Origin: Flavobacterium piscis
GTDB lineage: Bacteria; Bacteroidota; Bacteroidia; Flavobacteriales; Flavobacteriaceae
NCBI RefSeq assembly: GCF_001686925.1
Contig: NZ_LVEN01000004.1
Location: forward strand, 1 to 64,000
Direction: 5' to 3'
Length of the DNA: 64,000 nucleotides
The stretch's first letter is position 1; each line of letters opens with the position of its first letter. The notes beneath the pieces were generated by a model. It was not told where the DNA came from, did no database searches, and saw nothing but the letters and a program-made list of their open reading frames with translations. Position numbers and translations under genes: made by a program. Shown in pieces: positions 19,623-28,703 of this stretch.

Positions 19623-22508
19623 TTATTTCAATTTCTTTTTGATTGCAACTTCATGGTACGCTTCAATAACATCTCTTTCTTCGATATCATTGTAACCTTT
19701 GATCTGAATACCACAATCGTATCCTTTAGAAACTTCTTTAACATCATCTTTGAAACGTTTTAATGCAACAAGTTCTCCTGTATGCACCACTACTCCTTCT
19801 CTGATAACTCTAATTTTAGAACTTCTCATGATTTTACCATCCATCACCATACAACCTGCGATTGAACCCACTTTAGAAATTTTGAAGATCTCACGGATCT
19901 CAGCAGTTCCTAAAATTTCTTCTTTCATCTCTGGAGCTAACATTCCTTCCATCGCATCTTTCAAGTCATCGATAGCAGCGTAGATAATAGAATAATAACG
20001 GATATCGATTTCTTCTTTATCTGCAAGTTGTCTCGCATTTCCTGCAGGACGAACGTTAAATCCGATAATAATCGCATCAGAAGCAGAAGCCAACATAACG
20101 TCAGTTTCAGTAATTGCTCCAACACCTTTATGGATAATATTAATTTGAACTTCTTCTGTAGAAAGTTTAGAGAACGAATCTGATAATGCTTCAACAGATC
20201 CATCAACGTCTCCTTTAAGAATAACGTTCAATTCTTTAAACTGACCAAGGGCAATACGACGTCCAATTTCATCAAGTGTAATATGACGTTGTGTACGTAC
20301 AGATTGTTCACGCATTAATTGAGAACGTTTAGATGCAATTTGTTTTGCTTCTTTTTCATCTTCAAATACATTGAATTTATCACCCGCAGTTGCAGCGCCA
20401 TCAAGACCTAATACTGATACCGGAGTCGAAGGACCTGCTTCTTTAACAATATGTCCGCGTTCGTCATGCATAGCTTTAATTTTACCATGATGCTTACCAG
20501 CCAACATATAATCCCCAACTTTTAAAGTTCCGTGTTGAACTAAAATTGTTGACACATATCCTTTTCCTTTATCTAAGAAAGCCTCAACTACAGTTCCCTG
20601 AGCTGCTTTATTTGGATTCGATTTTAAATCTAAAATTTCAGCTTCTAATAAAACTTTCTCTAATAATTCTTTTACACCTGTTCCGACTTTTGCAGAAATA
20701 TCATGTGACTGAATTTTTCCACCCCAATCTTCAACAAGTAAATTCATACTAGCCAAACGCTCTTTAATTTTCTCAACATTCGCATTTGGTTTATCAATTT
20801 TATTGATTGCAAATATAATTGGCACTCCCGCAGCTTGTGCGTGAGAAATTGCTTCTTTTGTTTGTGGCATGATATCATCATCTGCAGCAACAACAATAAT
20901 AGCGATATCGGTAACCTGAGCTCCACGTGCACGCATCGCGGTAAACGCCTCGTGACCTGGTGTATCTAAGAACGCGATTTTTTGACCATTATCTAAAGTT
21001 ACTCCGTATGCTCCAATATGTTGTGTAATACCTCCAGACTCACCAGCGATAACATTTTCTTTACGAATATAATCCAGCAAAGATGTTTTACCGTGATCGA
21101 CGTGACCCATTACAGTAACAATTGGCGCTCTAACTACTAAATCTTCTTCTTTATCTTCAATTACCTCAATGGCATCTTCGATATCAACTGTAATAAACTC
21201 AACTTCGTAACCAAATTCATCTGCTACAATAGTTAATGTTTCAGCATCTAAACGTTGATTCATGGTTACCATGATTCCAAGAGACATACAAGTTCCAATT
21301 ACTTTAGTAATCGGCACATCCATCATGATTGCAATTTCACCTACAGTAACAAATTCAGTAACTTTAATAGTTTTACTTCCTTCGTCAATAGCTCTTTGCT
21401 CTTCATCAGATTTCTGACGGTGTGTATCCCTTTTGTCTCTTCTGTATTTAGCAGCTTTTGATTTTCCACCTTTACCCTGAAGTTTTTCAAGAGTTTCTCT
21501 AATTTGGTTTTTTACTTCCTCTTCAGTTGGCTCAACTTTAGCAACAATTGCAGGACGGTTACCTTTTACAAAACCTGGTCTTGCACTTCTGTTTGCATTA
21601 AAACCTCCACCACCGGTATTAGGTGTAATTTTATTAGGATTTGGAGTTCCCGGCGCATGACCTGTAGCAGGTTTTGGCGCACCTGGAGTTCCTGGTTTAG
21701 GAGCAATTCTTTTACGCTTATTTTTATTAGCGTTATTATTTGCACCTGGGGCTCCTGGTTTATTAGGAGTTATTTTTGGATCTTCTTTCTTTTTCTTAGG
21801 TTTATTAAATTGAGATAAATCAATTGTTTGACCTGTAAGAGTAGTTCCAGATAATTTTTGATATTGTGTAGTGATCGTTTCCTCTGCAGTTGCCGGATCA
21901 GTTGAAACAACTGGTTCCTGAGCTACTTTAGGAGTTTCTGCTTTCACTTCTTTTACTTCTTTTTTCTCTGTAATAATAGGCTTTTCTACCTTTTTCTCTT
22001 CAGAAACAACAGGAACCACTGGTTCAGGCTGTACAATTTCTTTCTGAACAGGTTTTTCTGGTTGAGTTGGAGCAACAACAACTTTTGCCTCCTCTACCTT
22101 AACTGGTTCTTCAGCAGGAGGAGAAACAACAGTAGGTTTTTTTGGATTTAAATCAATTTTACCAACCTGAACAGGTCCGGTTACAACAGCTCTCGCTTTT
22201 ATAACCTCTTGTTGCTTTTGGCGTTCCTCGTCTTGTCTGCGTTTGTCCTCAATTTCTTTTTCACGCTCTACACGCAAAGCTTCTTTTTCTTTTCTTTTCT
22301 CTTCACCCACTTCTTTAGAAGCTTCTTTGTTCCCCTTATCGCCCGCAAATTGGCTTTGTAGGATATTAAATTCGCTATCAGAAATTTTCGCATTTGGATT
22401 TGCATCAATAGCAATTCCCTTATCTTTTAGATAATCAACAGCTCTTTCTAACGAAATATTTAATTCCCTTAAAACCTTGTTTATTCTTATTACTCTCTCT
22501 TCAGACAT
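19623..22508 (-). CDS. infB: Translation initiation factor IF-2
   Basis: GTPase that places initiator tRNA on the 30S subunit. At 961 residues it has the IF2_N domain at the start, a long Lys/Glu/Pro-rich variable region (about 60-350), the G domain and the C-terminal initiator-tRNA-binding domains. GTPase motifs are GHVDHGKTS (G1), DTPGHEAF (G3) and NKIDK (G4). It closes the rimP-nusA-infB operon, 48 bp after nusA. Confidence 0.98.
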   Translation of the reverse strand: MSEERVIRINKVLRELNISLERAVDYLKDKGIAIDANPNAKISDSEFNILQSQFAGDKGNKEASKEVGEEKRKEKEALRVEREKEIEDKRRQDEERQKQQEVIKARAVVTGPVQVGKIDLNPKKPTVVSPPAEEPVKVEEAKVVVAPTQPEKPVQKEIVQPEPVVPVVSEEKKVEKPIITEKKEVKEVKAETPKVAQEPVVSTDPATAEETITTQYQKLSGTTLTGQTIDLSQFNKPKKKKEDPKITPNKPGAPGANNNANKNKRKRIAPKPGTPGAPKPATGHAPGTPNPNKITPNTGGGGFNANRSARPGFVKGNRPAIVAKVEPTEEEVKNQIRETLEKLQGKGGKSKAAKYRRDKRDTHRQKSDEEQRAIDEGSKTIKVTEFVTVGEIAIMMDVPITKVIGTCMSLGIMVTMNQRLDAETLTIVADEFGYEVEFITVDIEDAIEVIEDKEEDLVVRAPIVTVMGHVDHGKTSLLDYIRKENVIAGESGGITQHIGAYGVTLDNGQKIAFLDTPGHEAFTAMRARGAQVTDIAIIVVAADDDIMPQTKEAISHAQAAGVPIIFAINKIDKPNANVEKIKERLASMNLLVEDWGGKIQSHDISAKVGTGVKELLEKVLLEAEILDLKSNPNKAAQGTVVEAFLDKGKGYVSTILVQHGTLKVGDYMLAGKHHGKIKAMHDERGHIVKEAGPSTPVSVLGLDGAATAGDKFNVFEDEKEAKQIASKRSQLMREQSVRTQRHITLDEIGRRIALGQFKELNVILKGDVDGSVEALSDSFSKLSTEEVQINIIHKGVGAITETDVMLASASDAIIIGFNVRPAGNARQLADKEEIDIRYYSIIYAAIDDLKDAMEGMLAPEMKEEILGTAEIREIFKISKVGSIAGCMVMDGKIMRSSKIRVIREGVVVHTGELVALKRFKDDVKEVSKGYDCGIQIKGYNDIEERDVIEAYHEVAIKKKLK

Positions 22509-22556
22509 ATAACCTTTTTATTATTACCTTTTTCGTTGTGTTGTTAGAGCAGATAA

Positions 22557-23804
22557 CTAGCTATCAAACTCTTCTTTTAGTATTTTCATAACATCAAGAA
22601 TCGTTTCCTCTTCTAAATCTGTTCTTCTTACTAAATCTTCTACTTCTTGCTTCAGGATACTTCTAGCTGTATCTAAACCAATTTTTGCAAATTCTTCGAT
22701 AACCCAGCCTTCAATTTCATCTGAAAACTCAGTTAATTCAACGTCATCATCTTCGCCACTAGCAACATCACCTTCTCTGATAACATCTAGCTCGTAGCCT
22801 GTTAGCTGACCCGCTAATTTTATATTATGACCACCTCTACCAATTGCTTTAGAAACTTCTTCTAATTTCAAGAAAACTTCGGCTCTTTTATTTTCTTCAT
22901 CAATTTTGATTGAAGAAACTTTTGCAGGGCTCAATGCTCTTGTAATAAACAATTGAATATTACTTGTATAGTTGATTACATCGATATTTTCGTTTCCTAA
23001 CTCACGAACAATTCCGTGAATACGAGATCCTTTCATACCAACACAAGCTCCAACAGGATCAATTCTATCATCATAAGAATCTACCGCTACTTTTGCTTTT
23101 TCACCTGGAATACGTACTACGTTTTTAACAGTGATCAAACCGTCAAATACTTCAGGAATTTCTTGTTCAAATAATTTCTCTAAAAACTTCTCAGAAGTTC
23201 TAGACATAATAATTTGAGGTTTATTTCCTTTTAATTCAACGCTTTCAATGATTCCGCGAACGTTATCTCCTTTACGGAAAAAGTCAGATGGAATTTGTTT
23301 TTCTTTTGGAAGCACAATTTCATTTCCTTCATCATCGACCAAAATTACAACTCTTGGGCGAACATGGTGCACTTCGGCAGTATAAATATCACCAATAATA
23401 TCTTTAAATTGCTTGTAAAGATTGGTATTATCGTGTTCGTGAATTTTAGATATTAAGTTTTGGCGCAAAGCTAAAATAGCTCTTCTTCCTAAATCAATCA
23501 ATTTAACCTCTTCAGAAACTTCTTCTCCAATTTCAAAATCCGCTTCGATCAATCTTGCTTCAGTCAAAGTAATTTCTTCATTTTCAAAATCAAGATCTTC
23601 GTCAGCAACAATTACTCTTCGTCTCCATATTTCCATATCTCCTTTATCAGGATTTATGATAATATCGAAGTTATCATCAGAACCGTATTTTTTCTTTAAT
23701 GCATTTCTAAACACGTCCTCTAAAATTGCCATAAGCGTTACACGATCAATAAGTTTATTATCTTTAAACTCTGAGAATGAATCGATTAATGCTAAATTTT
23801 CCAT
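22557..23804 (-). CDS. nusA: Transcription termination/antitermination factor NusA
   Basis: RNA-polymerase-binding factor of 415 residues. It has the N-terminal polymerase-binding domain, an S1 domain (about 130-200) and two KH domains (GMKGSRIHGIVREL and GRGGHNIKLA). It lacks the C-terminal acidic repeats of the E. coli protein, as is usual outside proteobacteria. It lies 13 bp after rimP. NusA autoregulation of its own operon is known in E. coli; the leader hairpin before rimP here makes a similar circuit conceivable. Confidence 0.97.
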   Translation of the reverse strand: MENLALIDSFSEFKDNKLIDRVTLMAILEDVFRNALKKKYGSDDNFDIIINPDKGDMEIWRRRVIVADEDLDFENEEITLTEARLIEADFEIGEEVSEEVKLIDLGRRAILALRQNLISKIHEHDNTNLYKQFKDIIGDIYTAEVHHVRPRVVILVDDEGNEIVLPKEKQIPSDFFRKGDNVRGIIESVELKGNKPQIIMSRTSEKFLEKLFEQEIPEVFDGLITVKNVVRIPGEKAKVAVDSYDDRIDPVGACVGMKGSRIHGIVRELGNENIDVINYTSNIQLFITRALSPAKVSSIKIDEENKRAEVFLKLEEVSKAIGRGGHNIKLAGQLTGYELDVIREGDVASGEDDDVELTEFSDEIEGWVIEEFAKIGLDTARSILKQEVEDLVRRTDLEEETILDVMKILKEEFDS

Positions 23805-23817
23805 GCGAATTCTTTAA

Positions 23818-24282
23818 TTAAAATGTTACTGTAACAATTGCCTCTTTAATTTCTGTATAAGGTATTTGTTGCTCTTTTTGAACTGTTTCTTTTCCTTTTC
23901 CTACTTTTTTCGGTTCTCTTGCCTGCCAAGACAAAATTATAAAAACATCGTTAGCTTCTACTAATTCTGCTTCAATTTTTTCATTATTTGTAGTAACAAT
24001 CAATGTTCTACCAATATTTTTTATGTATTGTCTTGTCATTTTCAATGGCGATCCTACTCCAACCGATGCTACTTCAAGCGAAAAATCCTGTTCTTCACGA
24101 TCCAGATTATTCTCGATTGCACGACTTACATCAATACAATCCTGCAACGCCACTCCATTATCCCCGTCTAAACCTACACTAATCTTGAAAGAGTCTGAGA
24201 TAGCCAGATCAATCAAAAAGATTGAGGGCTTTTCTAAAAGAGCCTCTGCTATTAATCCGTTTACTTTTTCTTTAAATGTCAT
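23818..24282 (-). CDS. rimP: Ribosome maturation factor RimP
   Basis: 30S maturation factor of about 154 residues. It contains the conserved [20 protein letters not shown] region and a C-terminal Sm-like domain. I start it at 24282 ([17 protein letters not shown]). An in-frame ATG at 24318 would add 12 residues, but those codons lie within a strong terminator-like hairpin of the leader and look non-coding. First gene of the rimP-nusA-infB operon. Confidence 0.93.
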   Translation of the reverse strand: MTFKEKVNGLIAEALLEKPSIFLIDLAISDSFKISVGLDGDNGVALQDCIDVSRAIENNLDREEQDFSLEVASVGVGSPLKMTRQYIKNIGRTLIVTTNNEKIEAELVEANDVFIILSWQAREPKKVGKGKETVQKEQQIPYTEIKEAIVTVTF

Positions 24283-24290
24283 AATTTTAT

Positions 24291-24316
24291 AAAAAGAGGG
24301 GACACTTAGTCCCCTC
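24291..24316 (-). promoter_or_regulatory. Terminator-like hairpin in the rimP leader (candidate attenuator)
   Basis: On the minus strand GAGGGGAC, a 5-nt loop and GTCCCCTC form a perfect 8-bp GC-rich stem followed directly by TTTTT. It lies between the predicted promoter and the rimP ATG at 24282, so it would interrupt its own operon unless bypassed. Confidence 0.7.
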
Positions 24317-24344
24317 ATTATTTAGATTTTAATAAATAACGGTG

Positions 24345-24373
24345 CAAATATAGTGTTTTTTTTATAAATCAAA
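24345..24373 (-). promoter_or_regulatory. Promoter of rimP-nusA-infB
   Basis: Minus-strand TTTG (24373-24370), 17-bp spacer and TATATTTG (24352-24345), a full match to the Bacteroidota consensus. The implied transcript start near 24338 gives a leader of about 55 nt. Confidence 0.75.
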
Positions 24374-24382
24374 ATAAATAGA

Positions 24383-24409
24383 TTGCTCTAAAAATATTTC
24401 TTATCTTTA
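24383..24409 (+). promoter_or_regulatory. Possible promoter of the universal stress gene
   Basis: TTG (24383-24385), 16 bp, then TATCTTTA (24402-24409), one mismatch from TANNTTTG, about 50 bp before the ATG. Weak match. Confidence 0.35.
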
Positions 24410-24457
24410 TAATAGCATTAAAACAACAGAATTTTACATTATTTAACCCAAAAAACT

Positions 24458-25282
24458 ATGAAACGAATTCTAGTACCTACCGACTTTTCTGATCACGCAG
24501 AAAATGCCTTAAAAGTTGCTGCACAAATTGCCAAAAAAAACGATTCTGAAATTATCATTTTGCATATGCTTGAATTACCAAGCCAAATGAACGATGCAAT
24601 ATTAGGCGGAGCAAGTATTCCTGAAACAATGCTTTTTATGAAAAAAGCCAATGAAATGCTTGACGAAGTCTCATCAAAACCTTATTTAGACGGGATTTCG
24701 ATAACTGAAATTGTAAAAATGGACAAACCTATCCATGGCATCTCACAAGTAAGCAAAGACTATAACATCGATTTAATTGTTATGGGATCTCACGGCTCAT
24801 CAGGAATTGAAGAATTACTAATTGGTTCTAATACTGAAAAAGTAGTTCGCAACTCAGAAATCCCAGTTTTAGTGATCAAAAAAGACATTCCAAATTTTAA
24901 TATATCCAATATTGTTTTTGCGTCAGATTTTTCCGACGAAACAAAAAAAAGCTTTGAAAAATTCGTAAGCATCACTAAACTTTTTGAAGCAAAAATACAT
25001 CTTGTTACAATTTGCACACCCAACAGTTTTAAACCAACCCATGCAGCACAAAAAGCGATGACAGACTTTACTTCTGAATTTAACCTGACAGATTATCAAA
25101 CACATATTTATAACGATACTAATATCGAAAAAGGAATTATCAATTTCTCTAACAGTATAAACGCAGACATTATTGGAATGAGCACACATGGAAGAACAGG
25201 TTTCGCACACTTCTTTAACGGAAGCATCAGTGAAGGTCTGGTAAATCATGCCGTAAGACCTGTAATCACATTTAAGATTTAA
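24458..25282 (+). CDS. Universal stress protein with two Usp domains
   Basis: 274 residues made of two tandem UspA domains (about 1-145 and 150-274). Each starts with a beta strand and a DFS motif (PTDFSDHA, ASDFSDET) and ends with the nucleotide-binding glycine pattern (GSHGSSGIEELLIGS, STHGRTGFAHFFNGS). Such proteins bind ATP or AMP and respond to starvation and stress; the exact role here is unknown. Cytoplasmic, single-gene unit followed by a terminator. Confidence 0.92.
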   Translation: MKRILVPTDFSDHAENALKVAAQIAKKNDSEIIILHMLELPSQMNDAILGGASIPETMLFMKKANEMLDEVSSKPYLDGISITEIVKMDKPIHGISQVSKDYNIDLIVMGSHGSSGIEELLIGSNTEKVVRNSEIPVLVIKKDIPNFNISNIVFASDFSDETKKSFEKFVSITKLFEAKIHLVTICTPNSFKPTHAAQKAMTDFTSEFNLTDYQTHIYNDTNIEKGIINFSNSINADIIGMSTHGRTGFAHFFNGSISEGLVNHAVRPVITFKI

Positions 25283-25302
25283 AAAAAATTATCATATTTC
25301 TT

Positions 25303-25336
25303 AAAAAAAGCTTCTCAATCGAGAGGCTTTTTTTTA
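25303..25336 (+). terminator. Terminator of the universal stress gene
   Basis: Stem AGCTTCTC / GAGAGGCT (one wobble pair), loop AATC, eight T. Almost the same hairpin is used after both tRNA-Gln genes. Confidence 0.85.
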
Positions 25337-25468
25337 TAAACATCAATTTATTTTCTAATAAAAAACTTTTTCGTGAGCTTTTCAACAAAGTTACTTTGAG
25401 CTTTCCAACAAAGTCAGCGCCATTCTTAATCCAGATCTTTGTCAAATAAAAATCATAAATAATACAAC

Positions 25469-26884
25469 ATGAAAACAATAGACAAGATTTACATTAACGG
25501 AGAATTTATTACTCCCGAAGGAACCGAATATTTTGACTTAATAAGCCCAACAACAAACGAACAACTAGGAAAAGTACTTTTAGGAAATGAAAAAGACACA
25601 CAAAATGCCATAGCTGCCGCCAAAGAATCCTTTAAAACCTTCTCTAAAACCACAGCTACAGAAAGAATTCACTACTTAAAAAACATACAGACTTCGATCG
25701 AAAAAAGAAAAGAAGAATTCATTAGCGTAATGATTGAGGAATATGGAGGAACAAAGCAATTTGCAACAACCAGCTACGCTTATATGCTAAAAAGTTTTGA
25801 GTCCGCAATTCAATTATTAAACACCTACGATTTTACCAAAACAATGGGAAATTCCGAAGTTCAAATGACACCACTTGGCGTTGTTGGCATCATTATTCCG
25901 TGGAATTCAAGTAATGGCTTTATTTGCAGTAAACTATCGACAGCTATAGCAGCAGGATGCACAACTGTAATAAAACCGAGCGAAATGAGCGCACAACAAA
26001 CTCAATTGATTACCGAATGCCTTCATGAAGCAGGATTACCAAAAGGCGTTTTTAACATTGTAAACGGACTGGGAGAAATTGTTGGAGCAGAAATAAGCCG
26101 CAATCCGGATATTGCCAAAATCTCATTTACCGGATCTACAAATGTTGGAAAAATCATTGCTAAAGAAGCCGTAAATACTATGAAGAGAGTTACTCTCGAA
26201 CTCGGCGGAAAATCCCCTAATATCATTCTGGATGACGCTAATTTCTCAGAAGCAATTCCGCTCGCTGTAATCGCCGCTTATATGAATAGCGGACAAGCAT
26301 GTATTGCCGGAACAAGATTACTCGTACCGGAAAATCGACTTGAAGAAGTCAAAAAACAAATAAAGGAAGTAGTATCTAATACTATTGTTGGCGATCCAAA
26401 AAACGACACAACAGCTGTTGGTCCAATGGTCAGTGCAAAACAATACGAACGTGTTCAAAATTATATCCAAACCGGGATAAACGAAGGAGCAGAAGTTTTG
26501 ATTGGAGGCTTAGGAAAACCTGAAGGATTAGAAAGAGGGAACTTTGTAAAACCAACTGTTTTTATAAACGTAAACAATCAGATGCGAATTGCAAGAGAAG
26601 AAATTTTCGGTCCTGTTTTATCTATTATAACATATAAAACCGAAGAAGAAGCAATAGAAATAGCCAACGATACTACATACGGATTACAAGCTTATGTAAG
26701 TTCATCTGATGAAAAAAGAGCCCACAAAGTTGCCTCGCAAATAAATGCTGGACGTGTGCAAATAAACGGAATCGGACATGATCCTATGGCTCCGTTTGGC
26801 GGATTTAAACAATCCGGAATAGGCAGGGAATTTGGAATACCAGGCCTTGAAGCTTATCTTGAACCAAAAGCTTTAATTCGATAA
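25469..26884 (+). CDS. NAD(P)+-dependent aldehyde dehydrogenase
   Basis: 471-residue member of the ALDH superfamily, oxidising an aldehyde to a carboxylate in the cytoplasm. The catalytic Glu region is LELGGKSP, the nucleophile Cys is in NSGQACIAG, and the C-terminal PFGGFKQSGIGREFG is typical. The cofactor-binding IIPWNSS motif is present. Substrate cannot be assigned. An AraC-type regulator follows 64 bp downstream on the same strand, separated by a terminator-like hairpin, and may respond to a related compound. Confidence 0.92.
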   Translation: MKTIDKIYINGEFITPEGTEYFDLISPTTNEQLGKVLLGNEKDTQNAIAAAKESFKTFSKTTATERIHYLKNIQTSIEKRKEEFISVMIEEYGGTKQFATTSYAYMLKSFESAIQLLNTYDFTKTMGNSEVQMTPLGVVGIIIPWNSSNGFICSKLSTAIAAGCTTVIKPSEMSAQQTQLITECLHEAGLPKGVFNIVNGLGEIVGAEISRNPDIAKISFTGSTNVGKIIAKEAVNTMKRVTLELGGKSPNIILDDANFSEAIPLAVIAAYMNSGQACIAGTRLLVPENRLEEVKKQIKEVVSNTIVGDPKNDTTAVGPMVSAKQYERVQNYIQTGINEGAEVLIGGLGKPEGLERGNFVKPTVFINVNNQMRIAREEIFGPVLSIITYKTEEEAIEIANDTTYGLQAYVSSSDEKRAHKVASQINAGRVQINGIGHDPMAPFGGFKQSGIGREFGIPGLEAYLEPKALIR

Positions 26885-26893
26885 ATAATCCAG

Positions 26894-26935
26894 GATCCGG
26901 AACATCTTCTTTGATAAAGATTTCCGGATCTTTTA
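26894..26935 (+). terminator. Terminator of the aldehyde dehydrogenase gene
   Basis: Outer stem GATCCGGAA / TTCCGGATC with an inner ATCTT / AAGAT pairing, followed by TTTT, 9 bp after the stop codon. Confidence 0.75.
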
Positions 26936-26948
26936 GTAACTTTACGTT

Positions 26949-27755
26949 ATGACAGCAAAATCAAATACAAAACCTCAAATACTGTACTCCTGCTATTATT
27001 CACGCAGCCGCGAAGGAGAGAATTTCATACCGGAACATGTATTTAGCTACCAGATTTCGGGAGAAATGATCGCTTCTGATAGCAAGAATACTTACATTTC
27101 AAAAGAAGGTGATTTTCGTTTTAGCAGAAGAAATCATTTGGCAAAATTCGTTAAAATTCCGCCCGAAGGAGGAGAATTCAAAACAATATCCCTTTTCTTA
27201 GATCAGGAAATTTTACGCGAAATAAGTGCCGAATACAATTTCAAAATCAACAAAAGATCCGATTCTGAAGCCATGATTTCATTAGCTCCAAATCCGCTTT
27301 ATAAATCTTTCATGGATTCGCTGATTTCTTATCTTGAAGTTGAACAAGATAAAAACGAAGCTTTATTTAATTTAAAAATAAAAGAAGCTGTACATCTTTT
27401 ACTTAAAGTAAATCCAGAACTGAAAGATATTTTATTCGATTTTAATGAGCCCGGCAAAATTGACCTTGAAGCATTCATGAATAAAAACTTTCATTTTAAT
27501 GTACACCTTACCCGTTTTGCTTATCTCACCGGAAGAAGTTTAGCAACTTTTAAAAGAGATTTTCAAAAAGTATTTCAGGAAACACCCGGAAAGTGGTTAC
27601 TCAACAAAAGATTACAAGAAGCTTATTATTTAATTAATCAGGGGAAATCGCCATCTGAAGTTTATATTGGAGTAGGCTTTGAAGACTTGTCTCATTTTTC
27701 ATTTTCATTTAAAAAGAAATTTGGCATTGTTCCGTCTTCTTTACTATTGAAATAA
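26949..27755 (+). CDS. AraC-family transcriptional regulator
   Basis: 268 residues with an N-terminal effector-type domain and a C-terminal AraC DNA-binding domain. The two helix-turn-helix units are seen as RSLATFKRDFQKVFQETPGKW and VYIGVGFEDLSHFSFSFKKKFG, the second being the family signature. Start at 26949 follows the terminator of the dehydrogenase by 14 bp. It probably regulates the dehydrogenase or itself; inducer unknown. Confidence 0.9.
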   Translation: MTAKSNTKPQILYSCYYSRSREGENFIPEHVFSYQISGEMIASDSKNTYISKEGDFRFSRRNHLAKFVKIPPEGGEFKTISLFLDQEILREISAEYNFKINKRSDSEAMISLAPNPLYKSFMDSLISYLEVEQDKNEALFNLKIKEAVHLLLKVNPELKDILFDFNEPGKIDLEAFMNKNFHFNVHLTRFAYLTGRSLATFKRDFQKVFQETPGKWLLNKRLQEAYYLINQGKSPSEVYIGVGFEDLSHFSFSFKKKFGIVPSSLLLK

Positions 27756-27929
27756 AACTATTATATAAATTCCAATTTTTAAAATCCCAAATTCCAAACT
27801 ATATAAATTGAGAAACAATGATGAGCCTTGTTCTTAGGATTAAAACCTCGAACTATTGATAAAACACAAATTTCACAATATTCACCTATTACCGGATCAA
27901 CAAGAAAACCTGTGGATATAGAAAAAAAA

Positions 27930-28068
27930 TTACCACGGAGAACGCAAAGTTTTTTAGATATACTAAGTTTAGAAAAACACAAAGTTCGCAAAGCTGTATA
28001 TTGATTTAGCTTTGCGAACTCTGTGTTAAGACATTATTAGATAAAATCTTTGTTTCTCTGCGGTAAAA
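27930..28068. repeat. Nested inverted repeat (CTTTGCGAACT family)
   Basis: Inner arms at 27977-27995 and 28008-28026 are 19 bp with one mismatch (AGCTTTGCGAACT core) around a 12-nt loop. Outer arms at about 27930-27955 and 28043-28068 pair imperfectly (TTACCACGGAGAA against TTCTCTGCGGTAA). The whole could fold into one long interrupted hairpin. Confidence 0.75.
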
Positions 28069-28132
28069 ACAGTCAGCACTTGTAAGCTACTCCACAACAG
28101 TTAGCGTTGATCCCTATTCCCCCTCTATTCCA

Positions 28133-28172
28133 GAAATTGGAATTTGGAATTTTCAAAATTGGAATTTCCAAA
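28133..28172. repeat. GGAATTT-type dispersed repeat
   Basis: Three copies of TTGGAATTT within 40 bp, related to the elements at 6511, 46646 and 59560. Confidence 0.5.
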
Positions 28173-28186
28173 AAAGTTTAACGCAT

Positions 28187-28216
28187 AAAAAAAGCCTCTC
28201 GATTGAGAGGCTTTTT
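28187..28216 (-). terminator. Terminator of downstream tRNA-Gln copy
   Basis: Perfect 8-bp stem AGCCTCTC / GAGAGGCT, 4-nt loop, T-run on the minus strand, 4 bp beyond the tRNA 3' end. Confidence 0.85.
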
Positions 28217-28219
28217 ATG

Positions 28220-28290
28220 TTGGTCTACAAGGACTCGAACCTTGAAAGACTGCACCAAAAACAGTTGTGTTACCATTACACCATAGACCA
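28220..28290 (-). tRNA. tRNA-Gln (TTG), copy 1
   Basis: Acceptor stem TGGTCTA / TAGACCA, T-arm AAGGTTCGAGTCCTT, and anticodon stem ACTGT / GCAGT around loop TTTTGGT give anticodon TTG. No CCA is encoded. Identical in sequence to the copy at 28388-28458. Confidence 0.92.
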
Positions 28291-28311
28291 GTAAGAATGC
28301 TTACGCGAATG

Positions 28312-28341
28312 CAAATTTAAAGCTTTTTTTAGTTTGCACAA
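28312..28341 (-). promoter_or_regulatory. Promoter of tRNA-Gln copy 1
   Basis: Minus-strand TTG (28341-28339), 19-bp spacer, TAAATTTG (28319-28312), about 22 bp before the tRNA. Confidence 0.65.
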
Positions 28342-28354
28342 CTTTTTTTTTGAA

Positions 28355-28384
28355 TAAAAAAGCCTCTCGATTGAGAGGCTTTTT
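28355..28384 (-). terminator. Terminator of upstream tRNA-Gln copy
   Basis: Same hairpin as at 28187-28216, duplicated together with the tRNA. Confidence 0.85.
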
Positions 28385-28387
28385 ATG

Positions 28388-28458
28388 TTGGTCTACAAGG
28401 ACTCGAACCTTGAAAGACTGCACCAAAAACAGTTGTGTTACCATTACACCATAGACCA
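28388..28458 (-). tRNA. tRNA-Gln (TTG), copy 2
   Basis: Same 71-nt sequence as copy 1, offset by 168 bp. It has its own promoter and terminator, so each copy is a complete transcription unit. Confidence 0.92.
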
Positions 28459-28478
28459 GCGTTGCTGTTAAGCGAGTG

Positions 28479-28509
28479 CAAATTTAAAGCTTTTTTTAGT
28501 TTGCGCAAA
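28479..28509 (-). promoter_or_regulatory. Promoter of tRNA-Gln copy 2
   Basis: Minus-strand TTTG (28509-28506), 19-bp spacer, TAAATTTG (28486-28479), 20 bp before the tRNA. Confidence 0.7.
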
Positions 28510-28703
28510 CTTTTTGATAAAAAAAATTCGTTTTTTTTCGTTTTTTCTTCTCTTCAACTCCTAATATTTCTACAAGTATTTCACAAACAACACATTACTT
28601 ACAACAAATACTTTTGTAGATTTTTATGTTAATGCTCTTCGCTTTCAACAAAAAAACATTTTCTTTGTAAGATAGAAAACATATATAATTATAACACCTA
28701 AAT

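Larger units (their letters stand above)
27756..28186. other. Gene-free stretch filled with intergenic repeats
   Basis: No convincing gene on either strand. It holds an AATTCCAA-type repeat at about 27768-27802, a nested inverted repeat at 27930-28068 and another AATTCC/GGAATT cluster at 28133-28172. Any frames here simply read through the repeats. Confidence 0.6.

Noticed and set aside
24283-24318. Upstream ATG of rimP at 24318
   Set aside because: The 12 extra codons coincide with the terminator-like leader hairpin and do not match RimP.
25272-25478. Minus-strand frame after the universal stress gene
   Set aside because: It spans a terminator and AT-rich spacer and has no recognisable protein features.
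27779-27991. Minus-strand frame of about 70 codons
   Set aside because: It translates intergenic repeat sequence.
28435-28632. Plus-strand frame starting within tRNA-Gln copy 2
   Set aside because: It overlaps the tRNA antisense and its promoter; Phe/Ser-rich translation of AT-rich spacer.
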